Source: Onchocerca volvulus
Lineage: Eukaryota > Nematoda > Chromadorea > Rhabditida > Onchocercidae
DNA length: 64,000 bases
NCBI GenBank assembly: GCA_000499405.2
Contig: HG738137.1
Coordinates: 23,606,546-23,670,545 of the forward strand
Reading direction: 5' to 3'
Under the pieces are notes generated by a model, which did not search any database, was not told the origin of the DNA, and was given only the letters and a program-made list of their open reading frames with translations. The stretch's first letter is position 1. Every line of letters starts with the position of its first letter. The position numbers and the translations under genes are program-made. This document shows, piece after piece, positions 43,801-58,000 of the stretch.

Positions 43801-46800
43801 GGTTACACTTGCCTGAATCGTTTACCTTCATCTGATGGCTTATGCTGTAAAACGAAACCAATATGTCTGAAAGGAAGGACACATTTTATTTCAGGACAAA
43901 AGGTTTATAATTTTTAGGAAATTTCTTAATGGTACTAGTTTTAGAAATATGAAATCAAAAAACATTTCCTAAAATTCCCAATATTTTTTGTTTTCCGAAA
44001 ATTATTTACAAGATTAGATTTTTTTTTAATTATAATATATGCAGCACTTGAATATGATATAAAATGTTTATCCGATATTAACGAGTTATCATTTGCAATG
44101 ATCTGTAAGCCTATTTTATTACTGAAGTTGTTGAGATTTTTCTTGACTTTCGAAATCTCATTTTTCTATAATCTTCTTGATTTTTTAAATCTCAGTTAAT
44201 TATTTATAGTAAATGGAAATGTTTGGCAACCGAATGAGTTCTAGCTAAATGGATATAGGTTATTTACCTTTTACAGGTAATTCAAATCACTTATATTTCC
44301 TATCAATGCTTATTTTCTTTACTGTTTAGGCACAAATCTGCGGTCCACAACTGGATACATGTCCAAAAGGTACCGCATGCTTGGTATCATCTGTACCTAC
44401 TGTTAATATATGTTGTAAATTTGCTTCATTTCCTACTGCAGCATCAAAATTTTCACGTTCTAATCTTATCACACCATTATGCTCAAACGGTCGAACACCT
44501 TTCTATGATTCCGGTAAATACCTTTGAAATTTGATCTTTAATTTCATATTCTCCATTTGATTATTTCGTTAGTACAATTAATCCCTTAAAAAATTTCAAA
44601 TTTACATCAAAACTTGATAATTCAAATATTACAGTAACTCTGTGATATTAATACAAACTGTGCTGAATATGAAATATAAATATAATTTAAAAATAATTCT
44701 ATAAAAGGTGGAAATTTTTATGCGTATTTCATGAAATAAAGTATAATGTAAGAAACTTAACAAATAATAATGATGTCGCAATATTATATTTACAGGCTCG
44801 CGAACACCGAGACAATGTTTAACGTCACGTCGTGGCCAATGTCCGAATAAATTTACTTGCCAAGTAGCCAAATCTGGTGGTTTATATTATTGCTGTCCTG
44901 TTTCACCATATGAATGCATTAATGGACGTAAAGCATATGTAACACCTGGTTCATCGATTCCACAAAAATGTAACTTGAATTTTAATAGCTGTCCGCCAGG
45001 CTATAGGTAAGCATATCTTGGCAATTATTAGTTAAATTGGTTGTAATTAATTTCACGAAGTTTTTTAATTATTCGATATAAAACGTGGAAACTCTGAAAA
45101 AGCCAAAAATGATATTCTCACGTTGTCGAGTGGTAAATTGCAAGAGAATCTGAATCACTAATGCTATTTCTATGGAAAAAATTCGAAGAAAAAAAGTTAT
45201 TCCAAAGGGATTTTGATTAGGGACTAATTTTTGATATATTCTCATATCATTTAAATCATAAAGAAAATTTTTTTTAGTTGTCATCCATCTGCAGATAGTT
45301 CTGCGACGTACTGTTGCTTGGATCTAGCATCCGAAGCGAAATGTCCCAATGGTGCGCAACCGTATCTTTATGCAAATCGTCCATTAGCTTGTCCGGCAGG
45401 GTCAAATCGTTGCCCGACTGGATACGGTTGTATCAGATCTACCGTTTACAGTGTACATTTGTGTTGCTCCGTATCACTTTCTCCGATACCTATGTGTACT
45501 GATGGCATCGCTTACATAGAACCAGGTTTCTTCAATTCGTTTTATTATTATTATTTTATCTAAATTTCAATTCAAATAATTTTTTTGCAAATCTATTTCA
45601 TTTTCTTATAATTTTACTGGCTATGCCAGCCACATTTCGCATGGCCGTCCAACTAGTCTATATAAATAGAAATTTCCATTCATTTACTTTTTTTACCTGG
45701 CACAGGTGTGATAGGTAAAAAAAAATTAGGTATATCTAAATAGAAACACGCATCTATTCGAGTATAACATTGTCTCAAAATTTCAAAGCAATCGGTGAAG
45801 AACTTGCAACGTTGTGTTAAAAGTCACAAGCAACATTTACATTTTTATTTTTATAGATTGTGATTATTTGCAGATAATTAGATTTTAAAAAAAAGTAAAA
45901 ATTGCAATTAAGTGGAAAAGAAAAAAGATGTAAGATTGAATTTATTTTCAGTATCAAGCGAACCACAAGCTTGCTTACCAATGCTAAATAATTGTCCACC
46001 TGGTTATCAATGTCAGCAAAGTTCAACATTGGGTCATTATTTGTGCTGTACTTCGGGACATTTAAATACCCGTTATGCTGGTCACTATTTCTTTATTTTG
46101 TTTTACAGAAACAAAATCAAATATTGTCGCATTAAGCTTAAATAAAAGTAACCAATAAAAAATGATCCGAATTATATTAGTTTTCTTTTTTCCGATGTGA
46201 AAAATACTTTTACAATAAACATTCGGTCACGTATACTATCATCATAATATTTATATCGAACAATTTGATCAGTGAAAATCATTCTGTTTATATGATTTAT
46301 ATATCCTAGAAGAGTCATTTTCCGATATTTGTAATTAATTAATTGTCATAATTACCATGATAATTGAATAATGATTATCGTGATGATTGAGCATTAGTTT
46401 TAATGAGATATCTTCTACTTCATAGTTAGAAATAAATGCTCTTTAGCATATTTTAATTAATTGAATAATCTGTTCAAGGATATTGTCCAATGGGTCAAAT
46501 ACCATATGTTCGATATGCAAATGAAGAGCCTCAAACTTGTCATATGACTTTGCATCCATGTCCAACAGTTGCTCAATATATGTGCATTTATAGCGCTGAA
46601 AAATTGAATTCATACTGTTGCGCTCCTATCGATACCACTTTCATGGGTCAATCGGAAATTTCATTGCAACAATACCGACAACAGATACCAATGGGTATTT
46701 TAAAACTTTTGAATAAAACTATTTATTAGCACTTGCCATTTTAGACATGAATGTTTTCATGCAAAGAAAAAAAATTGTTGACAAGTTTTCTAAATTAGCT

Positions 46801-49303
46801 AATTTTGAAACAAATAAATGACAAATATTATTGTTCACTTTAATCAAGCAACGTTTCCCAGGTTTTTGATTGACCTTTCCGGCATAATTTGATTATTTTG
46901 CATATTTAAAATGATTAGTCGCATCAATCGTATGATTAGATTATCAGTCTATTTTGGAAATTATGAAAAGAATTCTTTTCTTTTTCCAGTTGAAGATGCA
47001 TCTGGATGTCCAATGGGATCTCAAAGTTTGATGGATCAATGGAATCGAATCCAAGGTTGCAATCCAGGAATGTGTCCTCAAATGTATTCATGTCACTATT
47101 CAGTTCAATATAATCGTTATCAATGCTGTCTAAACATTCCCGGTAGCTTTAAAATGGCATCTGCAATAGCCGCTGATATTGCTGAAAGCCCAGAATGTGA
47201 GCCAGGATCAACCAGAATTAAGGGTCAATGCATGAAATGTAATAATTGTTTTGTTTTTTCATTAACACTATTAAGAACAGTGTTGGAAATCACTAGCATA
47301 TAAGCTTTCTGATTTTATTGTTACAAAGGTTCTAATTTTCATCTTTCCTCCTTTATTCATTTTCTTGCGGTAAAATTTCCATTCAGTATTAGCTGAACCG
47401 GCCGCGCGAAACGTGGCCGGTTCAACTAGTCTACGTAAATAAAAATGTAAATGTCTGTTTGTTCAAAATCTTAAATCTCCAGAAATCCTTAAATTTCAGC
47501 TTATCTCTATAGAAACATGCGCTTATTCGAATAAAACATTGTTTCAAAATTTCGAATCAGTCGGTGAAGAACTTGAAACGTTGTCTGGAAATGAACAATG
47601 AATATTTTGCATTTTTTTAATATAAGAAATGAACAACGAATATTTGTTTATATAAAAGATTCAGTTTACTCGTTCCAGTGCTATATCTTGGTCAGAAGGG
47701 TTGTACGGAAAATGACCAATGCTTTGTACGTTTAGCGGAAGCGCGATGTAAACGTAATTATTGCGTATGTCCAAGTAATAAATTGATACATCAATCGAAG
47801 TGTGTAACGCATTGTCCTGAAGGTTTATTTCACATTTCTCTTCTCTTTTCATTCATTTATCATTTAATCACATGAATAGTACACATATCAGATCTGAATT
47901 AGATACTTTTCCCTACCTTTCAAGGTATCGTTTTAATTCTAAAAATTGGGATAAAAAAATTTCCTGCAAAAAAAAAAAAATCTGCAAATCAAATGTGCGA
48001 TGCATATATTGTTGTAGGATTTAAAAAATATGTTAATCTTATATGGTATCATAAATTTATGATGATCAATGTTATAATATTATGAATCAAGTACATATAT
48101 CACATTCCCTTAGTGATAAGCATGACTGAACAAATTTTAATGCTAACTTTTGTCATTAAAATTTATACTAGTACCTTTTTCTGCCATCTCATTTTCATTT
48201 TGTTTTAAAAATTTCTTCAAAAATCTTTTTTGTTTATTCCAAAAAAAAAAAAAAAAAACTCCCTGTTAAGTTCGATAAAAATATTGTGATGAAGCATGAA
48301 GATATATAAATCAATTATCTTATGCGACTAAATCGATATTATTAAAAATTTAAAAATAGCAATTTCATTCTAGGATTTATCGATATAGCAGGTAGATGTC
48401 GTGATCTAACAACTATAGTCTTTATGGATTCGGTAGATGAACGTACGAATGGTACCATCGGTGGTTTTTGTAAGAATACCATTATAGATGAAGAACAGTG
48501 TGATGTGAATGGTTCATACTGTAATGAGATTTCAGTTACCTGTCAATGTAAACCAGGTTATGAACTAAAGCTTGATATGGATGAACAAAATAATATGGTT
48601 AGTTTTAGATAAGCTTTCGAAGAAGTAGCCTTGGATTTCTTATATAATTTATAAAATACAGCGATGAATTAGTCAAATAAATTGATGCATAATTCATTCA
48701 TCAATAATTCATTCAGTTTGATACTGAATAAATTACTCTAATTATGTAAACAATCTAAACAATACAGTCAAATTGCATACCACTTATTAGTATACCAAAG
48801 AAATATTATTAATTAATTTGAACTTATATAGATGGAGAGCTTTAATCATTAATCATTAATCTATTCATGTAATCAAATACTGCATAGTTATATCAAATAA
48901 TTCAATGTCTATAATCGAATATGCATATTTATAATCGAAAGTTTAACTTTCCTGTCTTTATGTTAATTAGAAGGAACATTAATGGTCTTGAATTTTTCTA
49001 GAAATTCAATCGAATTCTAATTTTAAATCGTTATGACAGGTAACAACATATGATAGAGCGTAGTTCCATAATTTGTACCGTTTTTTTCAGGGCTCTTGCA
49101 TCAAAATGGAGAAAAGCAAGTTTACAAATGAAACTTCGACAAAATCTGATGAAATGAATTCTATGGATTTTTATCTTATGGAAGATGATTCGATCAGGAA
49201 TAATACTTTCCCGTTGCTTGAGAATATATCGTTAGAAGATGATTCTGAAAACTTGGAACGATACCTAATTCAGATCGATGATCATAATATACCTATTATA
49301 TGA
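35695..49303 (+). CDS. Secreted chitin-binding/Kunitz/EB-module extracellular matrix protein
   Basis: A large secreted Cys-rich protein, probably of cuticle or other extracellular matrix. 26 exons: 35695-35724, 36143-36264, 36582-36706, 37345-37428, 37765-37883, 38545-38744, 38979-39064, 39214-39336, 39812-39994, 40405-40545, 40917-41108, 41626-41745, 42092-42205, 42341-42474, 42941-43070, 43168-43237, 43656-43902, 44330-44513, 44796-45006, 45278-45525, 45952-46080, 46479-46694, 46990-47238, 47679-47822, 48374-48597, 49091-49303. They sum to 1346 codons, all in phase (1345 aa). Signal peptide MLIFHLIILSANLLIALS spans exons 1-2. Exons 2-3 form a CBM14 (peritrophin-A) domain ending CPENKIFNPTLLKCE. 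Kunitz domains lie in exon 9, exon 11 and exons 13-14, each with six Cys. The rest is mostly repeated EB/lustrin-type modules (C-P-x-G-x-x-C ... CC, about 18), with an EGF-like CQCKPGYELK near the end and an acidic tail. I cannot name an orthologue with certainty. Confidence 0.88.
40780..40842. repeat. (TA)n microsatellite in an intron of the matrix gene
   Basis: An almost pure TA run of about 28 units in intron 10, flanked by AT-rich sequence. Confidence 0.95.
41359..41575. repeat. Degenerate minisatellite in intron 11 of the matrix gene
   Basis: Units containing GATCACAGTAGAAATTATTA and TTTACCGTATATAAGAT recur about 5-6 times with variable length of about 40 bp. Non-coding. Confidence 0.75.
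45615..45830. repeat. Dispersed repeat, copy 1 (intron 20 of the matrix gene)
   Basis: Shares with copy 2 (47388-47592) the segments CAACTAGTCTA, TAGAAACACGCATCTATTCG, TCTCAAAATTTC and TCGGTGAAGAACTTG with CAACGTTGT, at about the same spacing. The left-end palindrome of copy 2 is decayed here (CTATGCCAGCC...GGCCGTCC). Confidence 0.8.
47388..47592. repeat. Dispersed repeat, copy 2 (intron 23 of the matrix gene), with a 10-bp GC-rich hairpin
   Basis: Begins with TGAACCGGCC (47394-47403), an 11-nt loop, then GGCCGGTTCA (47415-47424), a perfect 10-bp hairpin. This is a rare GC-rich island in AT-rich DNA. The body aligns with copy 1. Likely a short non-autonomous mobile element family; no terminal repeat or target duplication is clear. 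Confidence 0.8.
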
Positions 49304-49566
49304 TAAAGTATTTCGAGAAATATCTGATCCGTCTCATATCGTTTGCATCTATTCAGTTGAACTGCATTATTCTAGCTAAAAAAGAGAATAACTATAGATT
49401 TAACCGTTAAAAATTTATAAGTCGAAAATTTTCATCGATTTAAAAAACTGAATTAAAAATTAGAATCAAAAATGAAAAATTAAGCCAAATGAATGATTAT
49501 TCCATCGTCTCAAATTAATATTATAAACAATGATCATGTCAAATATATTCTGCTTCTATGTTTTTG

Positions 49567-49572
49567 AATAAA
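49567..49572 (+). terminator. Polyadenylation signal AATAAA of the matrix gene
   Basis: First canonical AATAAA after the TGA at 49301-49303, 264 nt downstream. Confidence 0.4.
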
Positions 49573-51116
49573 TATTTCTTTTCACAGCCATTTGTAAATA
49601 ATTCGTACTGAATAAACTGCTCTATGTTTTATGTATAAAACTAAATAACACAACCAAATTACACATATTTATCACTATACACTAAGAAAATTTTACAATT
49701 TATTTATGGTCATGTAAATGAAGGGCATTTTAAGATATAATGATAATTGTTATCAATTCATATAATTAAGTTTTACTTATAATCGAATAATTCATTGAAA
49801 ATAGAGAACATAGCTTTTTTTTCTTAATTTGTTAAATTATCCATTATTAAAAGATATTGCAACCAAAAATTGGTCAAAAGAGAGTGTAAGATCTATTCCA
49901 GGCCAAAAAAAATATGTCAATTCCAAACTGCCTTTTTTCGTATGCGAATTTTCAGCTTTTTTTTTAAACTAAAAAATTTTGCGCTACAAGCGTTCTCGAA
50001 GTTGCTGAAAGTTGGATGAAATTTCCGAAAAATGAATTTAAATGAAATGTCAAAAATAATCGAATCATATTAAGATTTCAGAGATTTTATCAAAATGCAA
50101 TTTTAGAGTCACATTAAGTCTAATAATTCTAGTACTCGATATTATAGATTATATTACTTCCTATTTCTGATCAATCGATTTATTCAGTGAATCAACGATG
50201 AAATGAAGAAAAAATTTTGACCTTTCTGGTTATGATTATAATTTCTTAGTAAGGCAATTTTTAATTACAATAAATCTGATCTAAAAAATTTCCTCTAATT
50301 TGCATAAACTTTAATCTCAATAAAGAATTTGATATACCAAATGACCAAATCGAAAAATATTCGATGCTGCTGAAAATTGACGATAGCTTTTAACTAAAAA
50401 CAGTGAAAAGTAGCAAAAATTCTGATTAGTACCTATAATCATTGATCACTTAAACATGGCCAACTTTTTAATTTCCGGAAAAAAAGATTTTTTGTTATTT
50501 CTGTTCTCGACAAATTAAAAAAACTGACTCTACACATCCAGGATTTTCTTCTGCATAGTTTAATTAATGACTAAATCTGGCAATCAGAAACTAGATGAAC
50601 ATCGATTATCATCGATTACTCATTGCTTTTTTCATCCAACATTTGTTTCAATGATTTTTTTTTAGATGAATGAATGATCTTCACTCTACTGCTTCCATTC
50701 CGCATAATGAACAAATCGTAATCAGGTAACAAGAAATTTGGTCTAAATGTTAAGAAAAAAACTGAATTAAAAAAAAAAAGGTTGTTTTTCATAAAAGGTT
50801 CATCTTTCATTTAAAAGTTCTAGCTTTCTTTTATCTTTCATGATATTAGAGCATGTTACATACGGGAAAACTATGTACGAAGGTAGAATAGGAAAAAAAA
50901 AAAGAAAGAAAATTATTAGTTTATAACTTGTAATAAAGCCAATAAAAGAGAAAAAAACGTAAATTAACGGTAGAAAAAAGTTTGCATTGAGCAAAATAAG
51001 GAAAAATCTACGTGCCAAGAAATCGAATATTAAATAGAAAAATTCATATAATTTCAAGTTACATATAAAAATGAATATTTAAAATAACGTTCACACTGGT
51101 CAAAAAATTTGATCGA

Positions 51117-51374
51117 ATGATGATGAACGAATCGCTGAATGGAATGGAAACCTACAGTTGCATGAGTTCCATCTTGCAAAAACTCTTATAAATTTTACAT
51201 TTACCAATATAAATGAAAATATTTCGTATATTTTTCAAATTCTTTTGGTGTTTCTGTAATAACAAGGCATTATTTTATTGAATTTTAGGCACCACTCTGC
51301 AAGAAAGATTGACAATAGAATTTGCTCAGTCTAAATTTCTAATAAATACAAGGCAATTAATTTTTCAATTATGA
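51117..51374 (+). CDS. Candidate 44-residue two-exon ORF (speculative)
   Basis: ATG at 51117 (three tandem ATGs) opens a 49-nt exon ending at GA|GTTCCA. After GAATTTTAG an exon at 51289-51374 continues in phase, encoding TTLQERLTIEFAQSKFLINT and stopping in TGA. Amino-acid text and splice signals are plausible but short, with no recognised family. Confidence 0.15.
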
Positions 51375-52093
51375 GCAAATGTGTTAAAAAAATTCAGTAA
51401 GGTTGGAAGAATCGAAATTATCTCAGTTGATTTCTTTAGATATACTTCTGCAAATGAATTTAAAAAAAAAAAAATTAAAAATGTTTCTTTTGTTGAAGAA
51501 AAGAAAAAAAAAGTTTTCTTTTGAAAAATAAATTTCTTGATCTTGCCTACAATTTTTAAACTACTTTTTTTTACATGATTCACACGTTATTCAAGAAGAG
51601 TGAATCGAATAGTAAAGTCCATCGAAACTGGAGAAGTATGTTAATCAAATAAAAGATATCACTAACAAATTTTACAAGCGAAATATTATAGAAGAGAGTT
51701 TAAGTTTCTTCTGACAACGATATTGATGAGCATGATAAAACACTGCTGTATTAAAGATGTGCCACAAATTTAAGTAAAATTTACGAAAATATGGTGAACA
51801 CAATAATCTATCATGTAAATACAAATATCAAGGCACATCAAATTTGACCAGTAATTTTTATAGATGTTTTTAACAAAACGTAAAGATTGTAAGATCTGCA
51901 GTTAAATGAGCTTAGAAGCAATCAAAAGCAGATACTTCGATTCTCAATACGAGATATGAACAACATCTTTAAAATATGATTTTGATCATTCATTTTGCAA
52001 ATTTTTGATATCCGTAACGTTTTCATAACATAAATATAATCATAAAAACCTGTGAAATAAATATTTTAGAAAGAAGAATATTCTCAGCGAAAA

Positions 52094-55000
52094 TCACTCT
52101 TCTGGTACTGTAGAAATGCCAGTATTTCGTTCATAAATTTCACGATCTGTTGGCCGAACAATACCCCATTTTATGGCTGCGTCTAAAGCTCGGCGTGCTT
52201 CTTTCTGCGCTAACTCACGCTCCTTATTTTTCAATTTTGTTATAGCAATCAACACACGAAAGATCTCACTCTGTAAAGAAAAAAACAATTTTATCAGCAC
52301 CAAATTTTTTTTGCATAAAACTGCAAGTTATATGAATTTTTTCCTTCAACTGAATTGAAGAATCTTGGTGATTTTTCGAGCATCAAGATTCTTCAACTGA
52401 TGATTTCACTTGATGATATTCTTCAATCCACATTCTTTATCACAGTGTTTAATGATTGAGTAATTTTTGAATTTTTAAGACAAAAAAATATATCCGTAAA
52501 GGTTTCAAGAAAGTGAGAAATTAAATGTGTTCATCTGATCAAATAAATACTTTAGAAATACTTGAAACTTACGGCAACAATTTCACAAGCAACTTTCTCC
52601 GACGACTGCACCATATTAGCAATACCAATTAAACCGCGGCGCTGAATCTCGATGTTTTCAGACATGCAAATGTCGCTCAAAATCTCAGGCCAACATTTCA
52701 TCTCATCAATGATTCTTTTACATGCTTCTTCACTTTCGGTTAAAATTGCAAAACCAGCCGAGGATGCAAGTGCTAAACGTTCATCCTCTTCTGCACTATA
52801 TAGCACCCAAAGTTTCAGCCTATCAGTGCCGGGCTGAAACATTAAAGATTTATCTACAAAACGATTTCAAGTTTCCTAATTTGAAAAGACACATAAAATT
52901 CAAATTCCTATAATTCTTAATTTTACTGTTACTCGAAAAAATAGTTAAAAGGTAGATTCAGAAGATGCGACTCGTTTATTTAACGAATCATTATTGACAA
53001 TTCTTCTATCAAATAAAAAATGACACTGTTCTGAAACATAAAAGCGTAAAGAAGAAAACGAAATTGATGCAATATCGGCAGACTAAATGAAGCGTAATTC
53101 AGTGTCAAAAAACCTGGTGCTTACTACAGACAATGTTATGAGTTGTACGGTCAAGGTCATGGTTTTATGTAAGGTAGTAATTTTAAACTTTCCTCCAGTG
53201 AATAGTAGTTTGTTAAGGAATATGATTACTTACTACTGTAATTAATTTTAGAATACCACATCTGCCGGAGAGGTTAGATAAACATTAAATTAAGAATAGA
53301 AAACGAACCCGAATTACTTCTTTGAAGAAATCTTCACAAAACAATAAATTAAGGAATAATTCGGCAGCTGCTGCCCGAAGTTGCGCATGATCCGTCATAA
53401 ACCAGTATTCTTCAACTTTCGGCATAATTCGTTCCTTTACCATCCGACGACGAACCGAATCACTCATGCTTGCCTATGGTTGATGATTAGATTAACTATA
53501 AACAGATGGAAAGTATTCAAAAGACTGTTATCCAAAAAAAGAAGCAAATTCGAAAAAAATTGATACTGATTAAACTGAATTTAGTCAAACTTAAATTCAA
53601 TTTTGAACGAAAATTCTTACAGAAATAATATGAATAAGTTTGTAGTATGATTATTATAGTAATCGAACTTAAAAGAATAACTAACTTTTAGCCAACTTCC
53701 AATGAAACTAGAAATAATCAAAGAACTGTTATACTTACTGAAGCTAAACTGTCTGGTTATCAATATATGCCGTTTTCCTATGATGATCAATTGTATATTG
53801 AACAAGACCGCAAATGCGAATAGATGCAAAAAAAAAAATTTTTTTTTGACTAAACATTACTGTAATGTTTGTGATAATTATTCCAGACAACTTTTATGCA
53901 TGGTAAGTGCGTCAGCAATCTTCTATTATTCAAAGTATCAAGATCAGTTTTTGCTTGTAGGACGTAATAAAACATAAGCACTTAATTTATCTATTGATTC
54001 AATTTTCACTCAAAATCAAGCTACCAGGTTAGTTAGCGTCAACAATGCATCGTAATTTGGTCTTCCCTCAATATCTGGATGCAGCAATTCGATCAATGGG
54101 CGAATCACTTCATACGCTCGTTGTCCGGGGAACGCCATTGCGGGATCAACCTGAAAATATTAATATAATTAGCAAAATTTTTTCATTAGCTTATATTAAG
54201 CAAGCAGTAAAAGTCAAAAAATTTCAATCAAGTACAGAGGATGGAATAATGACCTGCGATCCAAGCCTTGCTATAGCATGTGCAGCCTTGATTTTACCTT
54301 CTGGTGTTGCTTCTTTCGCTAAATGTAAACAAAGCTGAAATAAAGAAAATTAGATATATAAATTATTACCAATTTCGATTTTAGAGTAAGATTCTAAAAC
54401 TAAAAAAAAATTATCACGGCAAATCTTCAATGCAAATTGGTTAGGCTATACAATAATCTTACATAAATGTCCAAGATTGGTTAATATGGCAGGAAAAAAT
54501 AAATAAAATAAAATAAATAAATAAGTAAAAAAGAAAGCGAAAAAAGATGGAAAACAATAAACAAATAATATTAGAAGTTGTACATGAATACAAGAATTTA
54601 TGATATTTAACCAAATTTTCATCACGACTGAAATTCAAAAGAAAATATTTTAGATAAAAATTACCTTAGCACCACCTTCACTGAGAATTTGTCCTCGTAA
54701 GTCTGGAAATTCCGTAAAAGCCAACATAGCACGAGCTAACAATTCCAACGCGTTCCTGCTTTCTGTTTTTGATATTGCAATACATGCTGTTGTAGCCCCA
54801 TCAGCTACAAGTAAACGAACTCGACGTTCTACATAATCATCCGTATCCTTTGGATGCGTTTCCGGAACATGATGTTTAGCAAACTGCAATTTCATTTACT
54901 TCGCTATTAGTTAGTTATTTATTTCTTCATAGTTGAATTGTTTATCATCTCTTTTTAAATGCAGATATATTTCTGCATAGATAACCTACTTATTTACTTG

Positions 55001-58000
55001 TCTCTTTGCACAGCAGATGAGGATTCATTGTCTCAGCAAAATAGCAAAATTTTGGGGAATCGCGGGTAATTGTAAATAACAAATTAAGTCTAAAAAATTA
55101 TAGTGATATTAGAATAACTAACTTCATCAATTAAGAAATTAGTTTTCAATAGACGATCATCACTTCTTGCAAAAGTTTGATAATATTTTAGAAAAACCGA
55201 ACAAACCCTAATCCAAAAAAGTTACCTCACCTGTGCAAGCTTAACAAGCTCTTCATCGATCTTTGGTTTTTCATAAGAATTTGTCAAATTTACGTAAATA
55301 CTGGCCAAAGTATAAACACAGAGCGAACCAGCACTCTGAAATAGAAGAAAAAAAAAAAAGATTGCAAACAATGGAACAAAAATACAAAAAATATAAGTGG
55401 CGCAAAATTTGCAAAATGTTTAAACTATATCTCTAACATCATTAAAACTTCCTATAAATTTAAGTAAAAAAATTCGCTTTTGAACAATCAAATTTTCAGT
55501 GACTTCACAACACAAAAGTCGTACCTTTGCAAGATGAAGTAATGCTTGAAGGAGCAAGGAATCTTCAGCAATCCATTCTTTTACATCAGCATCCAGCGTC
55601 AAATATGACAATCCTTCACATGCAAATCTAAAAAATGATAGAAATATATGATTCTCACAAATGTTTTTGTTTTTTAATATTTCTATATAGATATTATATT
55701 TAAAAATTCCATCGGATAAATTATTAAAAAGAATTCTTACCGATACTATTATTAAGAATAAATTTTTTCGTTATGTTAGCAAAAGAACTTCAAGAAAAAA
55801 AAACAAAATTTTCAAGAATTTTTGAGAAATTTTTTAATTATTTCGTAATATATTTGCTTTTCCCCTCACCTCCGTACTTCTACTGAATAACGATTCACAT
55901 CCAACAGGAATTTCTTGCATGTTTGAGCAAGTTTCAATGTGCTACCTTCTTGCATTGTTTGTTTAGCTGCATCGTCACCACCAGCTGAAGCGCATTTACA
56001 TAAACCCACTAAAGCCTTTACTTTCACCATATCATCCTTCGAATCGTATAGCTTACGAAGAACTGGGATACCAAACTAAAAATCAATATTTAAATAATTA
56101 TTATACTTTCTCCAAATATTTTTTTTGCTTTTTCATTCCAAAAATATCGTGCCAAGTTTAAAATATGATTATAATACTCATTATTTTAAAAAAAGTACTT
56201 TGAATTGCAAATTTGTCTTCAAGCAGCAAATACTACCAGAAGATTTATAAGTAATGTACATTTGCAGACATAATTTTATTCAGTTTTCTTGATTTGTGAT
56301 CTGAAAGACATGAACAAACCTTCAAAATGGTCGTTGCCCGTTCGTGTTTACTAACAGTATGAACAATTAGCTCAGCAGCCGTACTTTGTTGCAAATTATC
56401 ATTGCTACTGGCCATTTCGAGCATTAGTGCTGTGATCTGATCATTTGTTACCAAATTTATACCAACATCAACAGGACCCTGAAAAATTAAGCTAATTTTA
56501 ATAAGAAAAACTTTGATTTGAATAGGTGTAAAGTTTACCTTTTCCGATCGAAAATCTTTTTCGAAAAAAAAATCATCTAAATGTTTGATGAAAAAAGTGG
56601 TAGTAATATGCAAAAAGCACCTAATGAAGTGTAAGAAAATAAATAAACAAGTAGAAAATTACAACCAAAATAATTATACTCATCTCTTTAAAAAAGAAAA
56701 AAAAAATCACCTGCAATAAAGTGATTAACATGCATGCTAATTTCACTTTTACTTCGGGTTTAGCGATGTCATTAAGCAGATTGCTGGAAAAAAAAATTAA
56801 AAAAGTAACATTTCCTCTATTCACAATAAGAAAGAGATAATAAAATATCAGTCATTAAGCATTTCAATTGAGAAACATTATATTTTGTTTTGATACATCT
56901 CACTAAATTAATTAAATTTTTACGTAACACGTTTCACAAAATCAGATTTTGTATATTTTCGATAATCTTATTAATTTGAGCGACCAAAAATATACAACAG
57001 CTGGGAAAAGGTACTTGAAGAAAGCATCCACTCGTTCTTTGAAAATTTGTCGTCGCGTATCGAAAACCATATCATCATATAGTCGTGTCAAACAAACTGC
57101 TAAATGTTGTCGGGTTTCAGCAGTAACTGGATATTCACACTGCTCCGGCAATTGAGTTGAAATGTGCAGCAGTTTGAGAAGACCTATCAAATACAATGAC
57201 TAAACATATGAAAATTAAGTTTATGCATAGAAAGAACAGATTATTTCATATCAACATAATTCCTCATTTGCTAGACTGAATTTTGAGAAAACAATACTAA
57301 AATTTTTATATGCATTGCAATCTGAACAATTAAAAACATTAAATTAAAAAAATGCGGAACAAGTAAAAAGGTCAGTTAATACCGATCAAAAAATTTAAAA
57401 ATAAATTCATATCAACTTTGTTTCTTACAAAGAAAATATCACTGAATCAGAATGCTTGTTATTTAGCATTTCCTAAAGCCAATGTCAACAGATCAACAGC
57501 GTGATTTGTCAAAATATTTGATTTTCTGATGTTGAAGTAACTTTACGATCACAATACCAACTGTCAAATTATTTATCAAACATTAGCTTTGATAACTTAT
57601 TTATAATCAGCATAATAGTTTTAAAATTAACCCCTATCTTCGACAAATCTCCAGCTCCAACCACGCGGCAATCCACCATCCATATGCACCAAATTTTTCA
57701 GCAGAAGATCAATAGTAGTATCACGTAATGGTGCTGCTATCTTTACATCAGTTAACATTTCCTCCAACTCCAAAATTAATCGTATAATATATACTTTGTT
57801 GGCTGGAAAAGTTAGAAAGAAAATAAGAAAATAAATAATTGTAAGCTTGAGAAATGAAAAAAATAAATGAAAAAATGATTACTAAAATGTAAATAACAAT
57901 TTCCAAAAGTGAGGTCATCAGTGAATCAATTTACCTTCACAAATTTCAGGATCCGGTTTTATTTCTTTTTCCCGATTCATTCTAGCTAATGCATTGAACA

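Larger units (their letters stand above)
49304..52093. other. Convergent intergenic region between matrix gene and unc-45
   Basis: 2.8 kb of AT-rich DNA between two 3' ends, with an AATAAA at 49567. Part of 49600-49800 loosely resembles intron sequence at 48700-48900. One speculative small ORF lies at 51117-51374. Nothing else coding is supported. Confidence 0.5.
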
